Below, piece after piece: positions 23,397 through 35,519 of a stretch of DNA of 64,000 nt. Source of the DNA: Lanius collurio (taxonomy: Eukaryota > Chordata > Aves > Passeriformes > Laniidae). The notes under the pieces were generated by a model. The model was not told where the DNA came from and made no database searches. It saw only the letters and a list, made by a program, of their open reading frames with translations. The stretch covers positions 5,911,513-5,975,512 of the forward strand of contig JACBWW010000015.1 of NCBI GenBank assembly GCA_020086605.1. The letters run 5' to 3'. How positions within the stretch are numbered: position 1 is the first letter of the stretch; each line of letters starts with the position of its first letter. Both the position numbers and the translations under genes were made by a program.

Positions 23397-23640
23397 CTTT
23401 AACAGCCACTAGCCCTTCCATTTCTCCTCCTGCATCTATGCTATAGAAACTTTGATAATCCCCAAAATAACCTTGATGTTCTTGGGGCTAAAATCACTGT
23501 CATAAAAGTTTCACATCTTAGAAGCATTTATGTGTATAATTATAATTCTTCTTTTTTTCACAGCTCTGATGCAGAGAGAAGTGTATATTTATCATACTGA
23601 TGCCATGAAGATTTTTGTCTTTTCTTTTATACTTCTTTCA

Positions 23641-23933
23641 TGCCTTTTTGCAGTTTCTGTTCCTAGTGCTTTTGGCCTACATTCTTGGACTTGTTTGTCA
23701 AACTAGGTGACTAAACATTTTGGAAGCTTCGTAGGTGGAGGTGAATGTGCCCCAGACCCCAAGGTCCTCTCCAGAACACATTCTGTAAACTAAGATAGAA
23801 CCATCCAGGGGAAGGTTCCTTGGGGAGGGGGCCTCATTCAAGCCTCTCATTGGGTAATTTTGGATAGATATGCTAATTACAAAGACCTGTAATGTTATAC
23901 AAGATCTTTTGGGGGTGGGCATTGTGGGGTACA
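23641..23933 (-). repeat. Possible solo LTR inside an intron of the minus-strand gene
   Basis: A GC-richer block (centre 23720-23930) whose minus strand starts TGTACCCCACAATGCCC and ends in ...GGCA. It is flanked by a 5-base direct repeat TTTCA at 23636-23640 and 23934-23938. The TG...CA ends plus a 5-bp duplication suggest an ERVL-type or gamma-type LTR. I see no clear poly(A) signal, and a 5-base match can arise by chance, so this is tentative. Confidence 0.38.
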
Positions 23934-23944
23934 TTTCAGTGCAT

Positions 23945-25825
23945 TCAACCTGGATGTGTGCACTTAAAGATCCTTAAAATAAGTACAGAAGTAAAATCCC
24001 TTTTTCCCCTTCTAACCATTTTTGACTAGATTTTAACACTAGGAAAAGGCATTAGTTCCAAAAGAAACAACTCAAGTTCCTGCCCTAGTATCCCATTATG
24101 TGGCCAATCTGCTATCAAAGATAAAGTGAGACAAAATAATGGGGCAAGGAATTGGAGGGTCATGGATGTTACTGCCTTATGAAAGTTTTAAAATACTTAA
24201 CTGCAGATAGTAAACACAAAAATCTTATAGTTCTATATAAAAACTTCATTTGTGATGCCTCAAAACTCATTACAAATATGTGTAAATAGAAAGGTAAGGG
24301 ATTATTTTAACTCACCAGCCCCCTATCCTTTCACCTGGTTTGAATTCTGTCTCAGTAACTGTCTCAGTTTGAATTCTCTCTGCAGTGATATACTCATCCT
24401 CTTGTTCTGGGCAGAAATTCATCATCTTTCTTTCCCTTTCACTAGCAGTGTCCCTCCTTGCTCTCCAGATCTATTTCAGCACTCTCCGAGGTAATTTAGT
24501 TTCTATTCTGTGCCTGTCAAAGGCATCTTAGCTTTGTGTGTTCCAGCTGTAGCTGTCTCACCCTCCACAGAATCAATAATTTATTACATTGCCTGTTTTT
24601 CAGCAGCTGCCCTACCTATATAAGCCACCCACTAATTTTTATCTGTAAACCTTTTCTCTCAACACCTCTTGGTAGCTGTTGTTCTCTGAGTTGTCATCTC
24701 AGCCTAAGATGTTCCATTCCTAACATGCCCTGTCTGTGGCAGCAGAGCTTGCCTCCCTCTTGGCACCACTTCTTCTTCCCAGGGAATAAAAAGGGACTTT
24801 CACCTCTTATTAATCCATCTGGCCAGCAACTAAGACAGACCAACAACCACAGAAAAGTCATATCCTGTGAGCCAGCCATGTTATGTCCATGAGGGTTTCC
24901 AGTGTTTTCCACTCTCAGCTGTGCATTGCTTTCACAGCACACTGTGGAAGTGCCACAGTTATGTCTGGGATTCACTGTGCACAGCCACAAAGTCACACTG
25001 AGCCAGAGGAACAGCTCTGTCTGAGGTCAGCATCAGGCACCTGAGGGAGGTATAGGAGGAGGACAAGCTTGTAGTGGTATGGTTCCTGCCATACTGTTTC
25101 CAGCAATCTGCAGTTCATGAACTTCCTGGTTTTATTTTAGTTTGGTTAAACGCATTTGAAACTTGGTAACATATGAGTCTCTGTGGAATCAGGTGAATGT
25201 GGTAATTATTGTGGAATATCAATGTCAGCAAATAATTAACTCAGTTACTGCTAAGCACAGCAAGTTGTACTTTCTCCTTCTCTCACTCTGTTGTGAATGC
25301 AGCCCGTTTATGAGTTACCTGAGGCTACAACTGCCACATTTTGTCTTGGCTGATATGTTCAATAGCTTGGGATGTACTGTGCTAAACAGATAAAACGTTT
25401 TGAAATGAATGGTTTGGAAAAAAAACCCAAACACACAACACAGTTATATAACTGATGGGGAGGTAAATTAAATAAACAAAAAGAAAATATTGAAAATGAA
25501 GAGTTTGCTTATATCAGATACTCCCATATTAATCAACATAACGAAAATGTTTCAAGCATCATGCAATAAAGAAATAAGGAGGAAAAACTACATACATTGC
25601 TTTAAATGTCAGTGATATTGGCTTGAAAATCTGAAAAAGTTTTAGCCTAAGAAATGATGAAAAAGATATACTTAATAATAATTTTTCAGAAAAAATGGAA
25701 AGTAGAGATGGTTAAAAAATACTCAAATTTCACAAATACCACATTTGGCTTTTTTGTCCTGTCTACAATATCTATATTGTGGTAGATTAAATTTCATGCT
25801 AAACTAGTGACATTGCATTACTTAC
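23945..25825. other. Probable intron of the minus-strand gene; no firm feature
   Basis: Pyrimidine-rich on the plus strand around 24340-24800. A 26-base splice-bounded segment at 24804-24829 and a longer open stretch near 24313-24420 (reading QEDEYITAERIQTETVTE on the minus strand) are noted, but neither fits the phase chain with good sites on both ends. Confidence 0.35.
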
Positions 25826-25897
25826 CTCTCAGCTTCAGGGCTTACAAATGCTCCCACAGTGTTCATTTCTGTTCTGTTTAGATTCATGATTTGCTCC
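25826..25897 (-). CDS. Coding exon of the unidentified minus-strand gene
   Basis: 72 bases between acceptor (minus strand TTATGCTTTGTTTTCCAAG) and a strong donor (GAGAG/GTAAGTAA). Only phase 1..2 is open: it gives EQIMNLNRTEMNTVGAF then VSPEAE. The split codon with the exon at 26263 makes Arg. Well supported by splice sites and by being open in one frame only. Confidence 0.55.
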
Positions 25898-26262
25898 CTT
25901 GGAAAACAAAGCATAAAAATACATGATACAGGGAAATTTTGCACTAAAAAATTGTGAATATCTGCCTCTGAGTACTTCAGCAAACTGATCCCTGGCTACA
26001 ATTGTTCACACCATGGGTTTCTATCCTTGCTGTATTTTCTTGTTCAGTAAATTCTGAAGTAAAGGTCTGGTGTCTGCAACATCCTGTATGAAGGCCCCAA
26101 GGTCCTTGTACTGCTGGATGCACCTTGTGCCTTAACTTGGTATTCTAGTTTTGTCTTGGAACTATTGACAATTGATACCTATGGTCTCTTTGCATCTGAG
26201 CCACATTTTCCCAGGCTACTTCCATGTCTTCTGCCAGTTCTTCAGAAAACCTCCCTGCTTAC

Positions 26263-26330
26263 CTGTCATTTTTTGCATGGAAACTGTTCCATTGCTTTGA
26301 ACACTCATTTTGATCTTCACTAAACTGTTT
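26263..26330 (-). CDS. Coding exon of the unidentified minus-strand gene, start uncertain
   Basis: Ends at a strong donor (GACAG/GTAAGCAGG) in phase 2, matching the exon at 25897. The reading is KQFSEDQNECSKQW then NSFHAKND. To join the preceding exon in phase 0 the start must be 26330 or 26324. The best acceptor by sequence (minus strand CCACTTAGTTCTGTGTGTAG) is at 26370, where phase 0 meets a stop. Either a weaker acceptor is used or the two exons are alternatives. Confidence 0.45.
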
Positions 26331-26540
26331 CTTATTGTACCACATAATTTGGAAATCAAGAGGGCTATATCTACACACAGAACTAAGTGGTTAGAAACAG
26401 GAATAAATCACAGATTAACACAAACAGTGTGGGGGTGTGTATGTGTGTTGGCTTCTTTTCCTCTCATAATTATTCCTTCATCTTTCCTTTTCTTTTTCTT
26501 TTTTTTTTTGTGTTTTAAAATCAGCAATGACCAAACTTAC

Positions 26541-26613
26541 CTTCTCCCCTTCATACAGCTTTTTTGTCATTGAAAGTTCTGTAATAGCTCCTTGGTGGTC
26601 ATTTATTACTGAA
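26541..26613 (-). CDS. Coding exon of the unidentified minus-strand gene
   Basis: 73 bases between an excellent acceptor (minus strand GGGTCTGTCGTGTTGGACATGCTCACAG, quoted here only for its pyrimidine/G content) and a near-consensus donor (GAGAAG/GTAAGTTT). Only phase 1..0 is open, giving SVIND then HQGAITELSMTKKLYEGEK. The minus-strand codons stay open further upstream, but the pyrimidine tract marks the start. One of the strongest exons of the set. Confidence 0.55.
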
Positions 26614-26844
26614 CTGTGAGCATGTCCAACACGACAGACCCAGAAACATTATATGAAAATGTCAGCTGGATAATACTGAATATTGCTATAATGTGATATA
26701 ACTTTTTAAAAATCTAGATTTTAGGATAAAAAAATTTGTCCAGAAAAAATTTTTGTATATACTAGTACACAAATAGATACAAAGCATGCACATATAAACA
26801 CGCACAGATGCTATTGCAGAGCTCATGCTACTCCCATTCTGTAC

Positions 26845-26888
26845 CAAACCTCCATTACTGTCAGTTTGATTTTGCACATACCAAACCT
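26845..26888 (-). CDS. Candidate coding exon of the minus-strand gene
   Basis: Follows an excellent acceptor (minus strand CTTAAAAATCTTATTTTTGCCAG). With a donor TTTG/GTACAG at 26845, phase 0..2 gives RFGMCKIKLTVMEV and joins both neighbours. A second frame is also open much further (reading VWYVQNQTDSNGGLVQNGSS, part of a 109-codon open frame), with a weaker donor at 26806 and the wrong phase for the next exon. Which frame is real cannot be decided here. Confidence 0.35.
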
Positions 26889-27717
26889 CTGGCAAAAATA
26901 AGATTTTTAAGAGGTGTACACATACGTTTATCTGCCTCGACTGGTAAATGGTGGGTGGTAAAATATCACCAGGTATAATTCTACTGGCTGTAATGGTTTG
27001 GTGTTGTGCACACAATAGGGCTTTACAAATATTTATGTGCTTTATTTTTAGGAGGTTCTGAACATTTTGAATATTCTGAAAAACTCAGAGAGAAGTAAAG
27101 GCAAATAGCATGACAGGCGAGAGACTGAGGGAACATCCAATTAAGGATGTCAAAAGGATTTAAATGCTCTGCTTTCAACTGCTAGAACTACTTATGTGTT
27201 TGGAAACCCTGGCTGAGAACTTGTCTACCCTCCTTTAAAAACCATCATTAAATGTCACTGCTTTCTTTGACTTCGCTCAGAATATATCATGTTTTCATTT
27301 CTGCTTAATGGAAATACATTGAAAGCTACTTTTAAAACACATTTTCCAGAAATTTTCTTGACATGAGAAACACAAATTGACGTCTAAAAGCAACACTATC
27401 TTTTCTGTCCCTTGGATAGTTGTAGTTATTTTCCAGATTTTTAAGATTTAGAGTTTAAAATTATGAACTTATTTTTAAAACACAGCTGATACCATCCAAT
27501 AGTGAATAATGTGACACAGAATAATTTTAAGCAGAATTGTAAAAGACTTTGATTGATTGACTGTTATATGATTCAATAAGTTCTGGTGTGTACAATGTGT
27601 TAAAATATTTCTTTAAATTCTTTGGATTTACAAAACAAGAAAAAATGAAAAAAATGTATCAGTCCAAATATTTACAGTCTATACAATGAATTAAATGGAC
27701 AGACTTTGAAGATGTAC

Positions 27718-27783
27718 CTTCTCCTCTGGCATTTCTCCTTGGGTGATCTCCTGATGCTTACAATACCTTGAGCCTTGTTCCCA
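27718..27783 (-). CDS. Candidate coding exon of the minus-strand gene
   Basis: 66 bases from acceptor (minus strand CATTATCCTCACTTTACAAG) to donor (GAGAAG/GTACATC). Phase 0..0 gives WEQGSRYCKHQEITQGEM then PEEK. A tandem AG ten bases further (start 27773) would give phase 2..0 in the same frame. A second frame is also open. It is hydrophilic with a Cys and His; no domain is recognised. Confidence 0.4.
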
Positions 27784-28035
27784 CTTGTAAAGTGAGGATA
27801 ATGATTATTTTTTGTGGTGTCACATGCTCTAAGATCTGCATATCAATAATAAATTTAAAGAGAGTTATCTCACTTATGTTCAAAATAAATAACTTTGCTC
27901 TTTTATCTGTAAAGGAATTCAGGAGCCAGGGGTCAGTAGCTGTGAAATGAGATATCTTCATAGAATATAAAATATCTCCATTCAATTAATGACCAAACAC
28001 ACAAAGGTTTAGGCAGGCAAAATTTAAAAACCAAC

Positions 28036-28088
28036 CTGGATTTTTGCCAGGACTGAGACTGATATATCTGTGTTTGAATTCATCATTT
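28036..28088 (-). CDS. Candidate coding exon of the minus-strand gene
   Basis: 53 bases after an excellent acceptor (minus strand GACCTTTTTTGTGCTAG) and before a fair donor (CCAG/GTTGGT). Two frames are open: phase 1..1 gives NDEFKHRYISLSPGKNP and joins the 27773 start; phase 2..0 gives MMNSNTDISVSVLAKIQ and joins the 27783 start. The first looks more like a folded protein segment. Confidence 0.4.
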
Positions 28089-31000
28089 CTAGCACAAAAA
28101 AGGTCGGATCTCTATGTTGGATGTCTTAGCAAAAGACAGCAATTCTGGTTGCAGAGCCATGACAATGATTCAGAGCTGAATGAGGACTAAGAGTTTATCT
28201 GCTGCTACTCAATCACCCTGTGAGATACAAGATATTTCATCAGATTATTGACCTGCTTTTTTCCCATTTTATTAGTTTAAACAGGAAACCCTACAAATCC
28301 AAAGCTTTCAGATAAAAATTGCATACCAAAGTAAGACTCTGCAAACTAGAGAGAAGTAGTAAGTAAACAGTAGAGGTGCTAAGTCCATCAAGACTCTAAC
28401 AGACGGGTTTGTGACTGATAAAATAGGCTTATAAAGTTTTTAAATTCGGGTTTGCTTAATAATTACTTAAGGAAAGATCTGAATTACTCTTTGTATAACT
28501 TAATTTGATGGAAAGAGTGAGACAGTGAGACTAAATTTTAGAAGATAGGGCACCATTTTAATTTTCCCTCTTTGATTTAATACCAGCAAAATAAGGCAAA
28601 AACGAGTAGGAATACTCTTTTTTTCTGTATTCATCTGTGTGTACAGTAATCACTGACCTAAAAAAACCTACACCAACACATGCTGTCGGGAAAGCTTCAA
28701 GCAACCTCAGCATCACTATGTAAATTTCAGTAAAACATCTGTTAAGAAAGACTCAGTTATTGAATTAACATGATTGATATTATAATATTAATTACATAAT
28801 AACAAATTTATTTCTCAACTTTTTTGAAATGAAAGTCTGACGGCTTCTATGTGTTCATTGTCACCAGGCAACCAAAGCCAGTATTTTTAGTTCATTTTAT
28901 TTGCTTGCTATCCAAGTGTAGCATATGCTAACACTGCAGAATGGAGTGTGCTTCATTGCTATTTAGAGCAGCACACTGATGACAGGTTGTAGGTATTTGA
29001 AACATCAGCTATTTTAAATGTAGAGTGTTTTCCTCAGAGTAATAAGGGGAATAGCCAGAGAAATAAGGGGAAAATAATTTTTTAAACTATAGTGGTCTGT
29101 CATCTGTCATGTGCTCTACCAATTCAGAGTTTGGTTTCTTTTTCTAAATAAAGAATGAAGGACCTTGGGTTGGTTTGATATAGTTCTGGGACCATCAACT
29201 CATCTGGGTACGCACAATTCTTGTACTTCAACTGCTTCATCAAAAGATTTATCTATAATTATATAACTTTTTGTTGGTTCTACAGAGTCGAGCTATAGCA
29301 CAGTAAAGACTAAAGATATTAATTCAACAGAGCTACAGTGCAACAGGATGCCAGACTTGTCAGGCATAAAAAATACCTACTTACTTACAAGTGTCTTGTG
29401 TTACATTTGATAGCATTATCCATGCTAGGATAGTTTTACTTTAGAGAACTCCTCTGACACTATTTCACCAGCAGAGTATGCTCACTTTCCTTCACCATAA
29501 CCCTTTATGTTTTCAACGTAACCTGTTCTTGACTTCTACTCTGGCCAAAACTTTAGTGTAGAAAAAAGTAGTTCCCGTTCCTCTCATTTGCTTCCTCTTA
29601 GAAGCTCCTGTTGAGATACTTTTCATTCCCAAGTGAGTGGTGTAGAAGCTGGGAACTGTACTGATTTTCTTGTACAGGTATAGTCTGCAGCTTTATAAAA
29701 GCTTTGCAGCAGAATAACAGGCTTGTGTTGTTCTCCATCAAGGAGGACCTTTGCTGACCTACTAACATGTACCCCAATATCTACTATCATTACTGATATG
29801 TTTTAATGCAGGTTTCAAACTCAGAATATTTTTTTTTTCAGCAAGAAAACATTCTGCTTATGGAGAAACTTTAAAAATGCTGTATTTTAAGATAAATTTT
29901 GTGTGTATACTTAAATCAGATTTTTTAATCCTGCCTTTAGACTTGGCTTCCTATTATCTCTCTAGCTCTACTTGAAATCAGAACTGTGTGCCTTTAAAGA
30001 CTTTGATGATGTAGAAGTGCATGAAATGATCCAATATATCATTTTTTCATGACACAGATTAACCATGAAGTTCATTAACTGGAAAACAGCAACATACTTT
30101 CAATCTATGTTCAAAATATGGAAGAGTTTTCAAATTATCAGGACCTAAAAAGTGACTGTTAAAGACAAACTAAAAACTAAAGGAAAGTTAGCTAAGATTT
30201 GAGAATAGAACGTGTCTTACAAGATGAAGAGGCTGAAATACAAAGTAGTCATGTAAATGTTCTTCTGTGTGAGTTTTTTATCGTTACAGTTCTGAAACAG
30301 TTGGTATTGAAATAAGAAATTCTGTAAGCCCGGTGGAAAAGCTGCACTTTGCTCTTCCTCCTTTCCCAAAAGTATTTGCAAAATTGATGAAAGACTAACA
30401 GGTGGTCTAGAGTAGCTGTGGTACTATGAGAGTGAAGGACTGTTCCCAGCAATCCTGCATGGAAAGCTTAGGACAGATTTCACTCTGTCCTTGTGTCCCC
30501 GCCAGAACTAATTCTGCAACAGGCAAGGAAGGGGGAAGAGTGCAAAGTGCAGGGAATATCTGTCTCCCTTCTCCCATACCATGTCCTCTCTCCTCACTCT
30601 CACTGTGTACAAGGATCTTTCCTGAAGCCCTGCTGTGTGTGTTGCAACTTCAAGTTGAAGCTCCTGGTTTGGCAAGCACCAAGTTCTAGCTCCCCGTAAG
30701 GCTCTATAGGTGCAAACTCAATTTAAAGCACGTATAGATTAAAAATACAAATTTCAAAATCCTTCAGTGTGTTCTTATGGTTAAGTTGAAAACAGACTGC
30801 CAACAGTCTTCACATTCCATACCTATTCCTCCCATCAGAGGTATTTTTCAAGTCTTGTCTTTCAAGATCAAACCAGCTCCTTGGCCTTCCTCTAACAACA
30901 CACTCGAAGCTTTCTGCCGTGCTCCTGCTGCTGTTGTTACACAGCCTTAAGCAACCTCATGAGCCTTGGTTACACTGAACTGCAGCTTTCACCAGCCTTC

Positions 31001-33900
31001 CTTCAGGTCTTACAATACCCTTGTCAACTGGAAAACCTCTCTGAACTTATTCATTATTGCTTTCAGCCAAGACAAGAGAGGCGTTCTGAGAGGGAAGATG
31101 CTGGGAGGGTGGTGCTGGCAGTGATGAGTTGCCACATTTCTCTCTGTGGCCACTACCACTTAGTTTTCCATATTATACAAAGTCCCATTTAGATAGAAAA
31201 CCTTTTTATTCGGCCTTTCACTTCATCACTGACATGCATCATGTCCTTAAAAAAATTCTTAGTTTTTCATTAAAAGTAGAACCTGATTAGTTGCCTACAT
31301 AAGCTATTAAGGCCAGAAAGTTAATATTATTAGTCTTTGTTCCTCTTTCTCTAACAGTTTTTTCTATCTCTGTAACTTTTAATATATTTTTTTCAGAAAA
31401 CTATTAAATTGTCTATTTTTCATTTTTTATATAATTAGGAGTAATTTCCCCATGAAACACAGTCTGTTTCTCTTGCATAAATGTTGCTTCCTTTCATTGT
31501 GTCCTACTGGCAATACAGGGTCATACCCTACCAGAACAATTTGAAGTTTTGAAACAGAATCTTAGTGGAAAAAAAAGACAATGATCACCAAATTATAGGC
31601 TAGCCTTAAGCAGAGAAACAAATGTGTTTTGTTTCAACACTCTATAAAGTGTTCATGAAGTATTGTTTGATTTTTAGCTAGTAAAGATATTGTTCTAATA
31701 AAAACTATTAATAATTTTTTTAATACAGATTGTCTCCGAATTAACTCTGAATGCATTTCCATTTTTTGAAATGTGAGGTACAATAAGAGAGATTCTTGTC
31801 ATTCAAAAAAACTTTCCACTATCAGCAGACAGGAATCTGCAACAGTTATTCTAACTTTTCAATAGTTCTCAAAGAAAAAAAGATGCCAACAATAGAAGTG
31901 TATGGATAAACTAACAGTTTCCCTACCAGATTTATATTATCTGAAAAGAATGGATTAGACTGATTAGGTATTTCATCCTATGTAAATTAGGTTACTGAAA
32001 ATATATCTATAAAATTTCATTTATGTAAACAATATTTAAAATCAAATAAAATTATTTTTTATGAAAGACATACATAAATATGTATATTAAAGTCTTCTAG
32101 GCATGGTGCTTGAAGCCTTCTTCATGACCATACCTAAGAGCATTTAACACCATCTGTAACTGAAGGCAAATGCTGAATATCTTGTAATTTCAAAATGAAG
32201 AACACTGAGTCACAATGTCATTCTTCAATCCTTTGAGTTGTAGATATTTTCTACTTCAATAACCTAAGCAAAGGAAAGTACCCTCGGTTTTCAAGGCAGA
32301 GTATGCTCAGTTTTCTGCATTCTCTGTAGCTTCCCAAAAACAAAGCCTTAAACCACTGGTGATTCTAATCATCTTACATATTTGAACTTTTTAATATAAA
32401 ATTAAGCTATGATGATGAAGTAGCTTCCTGGTGGAGTCTGCCTCTTCCAGCTGTGAGAGGATTATAATGATGTCTTAAATTTCCTTCCATATACTCCATG
32501 CAGCCTCAAAAGAAATTTTCCCTAGTCTCCTGCTTTCAGGGAAAAGAAAATGAAGCTCTTACAGTTATTTTCACATCAACATCTTTTATTATGTTCGTTC
32601 ATATACAAAAGCAAAGAAGCAAGTTCACAGCATGAACTCAAATACTGGTGTGCTCTCTTCTAGTCTTTTTCAGTATGACTCCTTCTTTTTTATATCTATG
32701 GCTAAAATTCAGTTATAACAACTTCCTTTTTAAATGAGGAATCAAGCAGATAATGTAACCCACTGTTCAAACACATGAATAAATCAGATGATGTCAGATC
32801 TCATGTTACAACACTTGCTCCTGCCTCCATCATCCTCAACCCAAGAGGACTACATGCAAACTGTAGAAGATTTGTAATAGCAAATGCTGTAATCTTTAGT
32901 CACTGTTCATGTTGGTTTTAATATTACATTCCAGTAATAACTACAGTTCCTGTGATATGTTCTGTATAAAAGCACTTGCCTAAGAACTATTCTGTACTAC
33001 AGCATGTAACTACCAGGCTTGGCACTTGTAACACAGCATGTGTCCTTCCCCAGCAGCCCTCCAGCAAGAGTGGGTTTGATGGCCCACATACAAAAAATTA
33101 AACTATGCTTTATTCTTCCTTGCCTTCTCTGAATCACCAACACTACCGCAATACGTAGGTAGTATTTTATTTCCATTAGCACATGCAGTCATAGAAAAAG
33201 GACAGTACTTTTATCTACTTCTTATTTTTTGTCTTTTTTCTTTTGAAATTTTGGATTATTTCCAACTTAATTCAGATATCTAGTTGCAGCAGCTATTTAG
33301 GAATTTAGCCAAGGTACCTTCCTTTGGGAATGGAGGCTGAGCAGTAACACCCATTTGTTGTGTCTGCATACTTATAGTGATCCCTACTTTGGATCTCCCT
33401 AGGGTCACTGTCAAACCTGTGACTGGGACCCTAACCAGGCTCTTATATAGATTCCCATTATTTCTGGAGAGAAATACAGAGTGAGTCTTTGAATATAAAG
33501 CCCAGACTTAAACCTGTAAACTGTGCTCTGGAACTGTCTGTTTCCCTTCACCACCGAAAAAGGTTGATCAACACACGAACACACACACACATATACAATG
33601 TAAATAAAAAAAGGATTGAAGCTGAACCTCACAGTATAATCCCTGTGCAGGCCTTCTAAACATCAATGGCAGTACAATAGTGGTAAATTATTGCTATTTT
33701 TATCGAAGTGACTCAGCAGCACAGGTTGGTCCAAAGAAAAGTTTCTTTCCCTCACAAAGGAAGTGAAGGAACAGGAATTCCTGCAGAGTGCTGGAACAAG
33801 GAAACAAATATAGGGAATGAGGTGCTAGAATAAAGAGCTTATGCTAAATTTTAGACACATGAAAATGTATTCATGATATCCTTCCTGAGCAGTCAGTTAC
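28089..33900. other. Probable intron or intergenic sequence with tiny splice-bounded segments
   Basis: No repeat is recognised. Minus-strand segments with good acceptor and donor occur at 29120-29143 (24 bases), 29389-29424 (36) and 30221-30232 (12). An (AC)n run lies at 33579-33592. These segments are too short to call as exons individually. Confidence 0.35.
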
Positions 33901-33933
33901 CTCTGGGCGGTGTCTCCCAGCAGGAGATGAAGC
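33901..33933 (-). CDS. Possible 33-base exon of the minus-strand gene
   Basis: Bounded by an excellent acceptor (minus strand CTGTTTACTCATAAAG) and a strong donor (CCAGAG/GTAACTGA) and retains a CpG. All three frames are open (for example LHLLLGDTAQ in phase 1..2, FISCWETPPR in phase 2..1). The length is a multiple of three. Confidence 0.28.
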
Positions 33934-34228
33934 CTTTATGAGTAAACAGCACTGAGACTACAGGTTGGAGTTACATCAACACTGACATGACTGATTTAGG
34001 ACTCATCTGCAGAAGTTTTCTCACTATATGATTCATATTTCAGCCTCTTAACTAGTGAATATCTACTAGAATTACTACAGTTGCTTTATCTAACAAAACA
34101 ACCCCACTAATTTTAAATCCCTGCAAAATATGTTTAGACATCTGAGTTTTCTAATCAGATTTTGTTTTCATGATATGACATATTTTTGTCTCTGATATTT
34201 GTCTTGTAATTTAGTGTTTCAAGTAATG

Positions 34229-34258
34229 TTGTGGGACTCTACATTGTGGGACTCTACA
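34229..34258 (+). repeat. Perfect 15-base tandem duplication
   Basis: TTGTGGGACTCTACA occurs twice head to tail without a mismatch, so the duplication is recent. Confidence 0.95.
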
Positions 34259-35122
34259 GACTGGCATTATTCTTGAAAGAAAATAATACCAAAGAACCAA
34301 GCACACACTAAAATAATCTTTTATATTAAGGAGAAATATAACTTAGTTACTCTTGATTATCAAAATAGAAGATTTGGCATTGGTAATCAAAATGCAGTTC
34401 TATTCTGAGGAAACAGAGTGACTTTTTCACTTAAAAGGTTACTTACTTATCCTTACTGTCAGTTTCTCTTTTCAGTTTATGAGAAAATAACAATAAAATA
34501 TAGTCTAAATGTGATAATTTAATCCTTGACTAGGTGGCGTAGTTGAAACTGGAACATGTTCAAAGTAACAACAAAATGTACTAATTATAACATTTGATTG
34601 GTAAGATCAGCATGTTTGCAAAGATAAAAATGTGTTACTGAAGATGAATGCCTTTGCTACCTGGGTTTCCAGACACTTGAAAAGTGCAGCACCACTCCCT
34701 GAGGAAACTTCTGCATTATTTGGGAGCTCTCTCCTTGTTGAGCTCTCACATGAAGGTCAAAGCTACAACTATAATGGGATGAAAAACATAATATTTATTG
34801 TATAGAGGTTGAGATTACAAGCAATGTGTCCTACAGGACGAGTTCTAGTTGAATCGAGTGAATAATCCTTGGATAATTGAGATACACTGGTAAAGAGGCA
34901 GACATTTTTAAGACTCTTTTTTAATCCCTCCACCATCGTTATTCTAAATACCGAAGTATCACCGATTTCTGAATTTCTTTTTGCTTAATTTGCCACATGT
35001 GGTATAAAAACAATTCATCAAACTTAACAATTTACTGATTGATCACTTTCTAACTTTCAGGCCAAAAGAAGTTTAACCAGTCTAAGAAATAATTTTCCCT
35101 TTTTTTGTTGTTTTTGATTGTT

Positions 35123-35175
35123 TGTGTGTGTGTGTGTGAAGGTTTTGGGTTGGGGGTTTTTGTGGGGGAGAGGGG
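35123..35175 (+). repeat. (TG)n followed by a canonical G-quadruplex motif
   Basis: A (TG)8 run at 35123-35138 is followed by four G-runs at 35147-35149, 35152-35156, 35164-35168 and 35172-35175, with loops of 2, 7 and 3 bases. This fits the standard G3+N1-7 pattern. More G-runs follow to 35193. Confidence 0.8.
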
Positions 35176-35519
35176 CATGGTTTGGGGGTTTTTGGCATAA
35201 GGACTGAATTTGAGAATAAGATGGAAAGATTTCCAAATTGTAAGAGGATGCATACAAAAAAATTCAAGAAGCTTTCAATAACATAAGCAAAACACTATGC
35301 TAGTTTCTATATGTTTTTGTGATCCTCAAGAAAAGTATTTGCCTAAAAATAAATAAAAAGTACACCTTGAAACACAGATATAAAGTTTAAAAATTAAAAG
35401 AAATAAAAGGAATATACAATGAAGTGAAACTTAAGACAGTTCATAAAACATATATTTCTGTTTGGAATTGAAATAACATGTTGCCTTACCAGCTCAAAAT
35501 GCTCATAACATTATGTAGA

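Noticed and set aside
24804..24829. 26-base minus-strand segment with an excellent acceptor and phase 1..1
   Set aside because: It competes with the better coding reading at 23344-23396 and is too short; left as intron.
26686..27015. 109-codon minus-strand open frame as one unspliced gene
   Set aside because: It overlaps a very good internal acceptor and parts of it read as intron; kept only as an alternative frame for the 26845-26888 exon.
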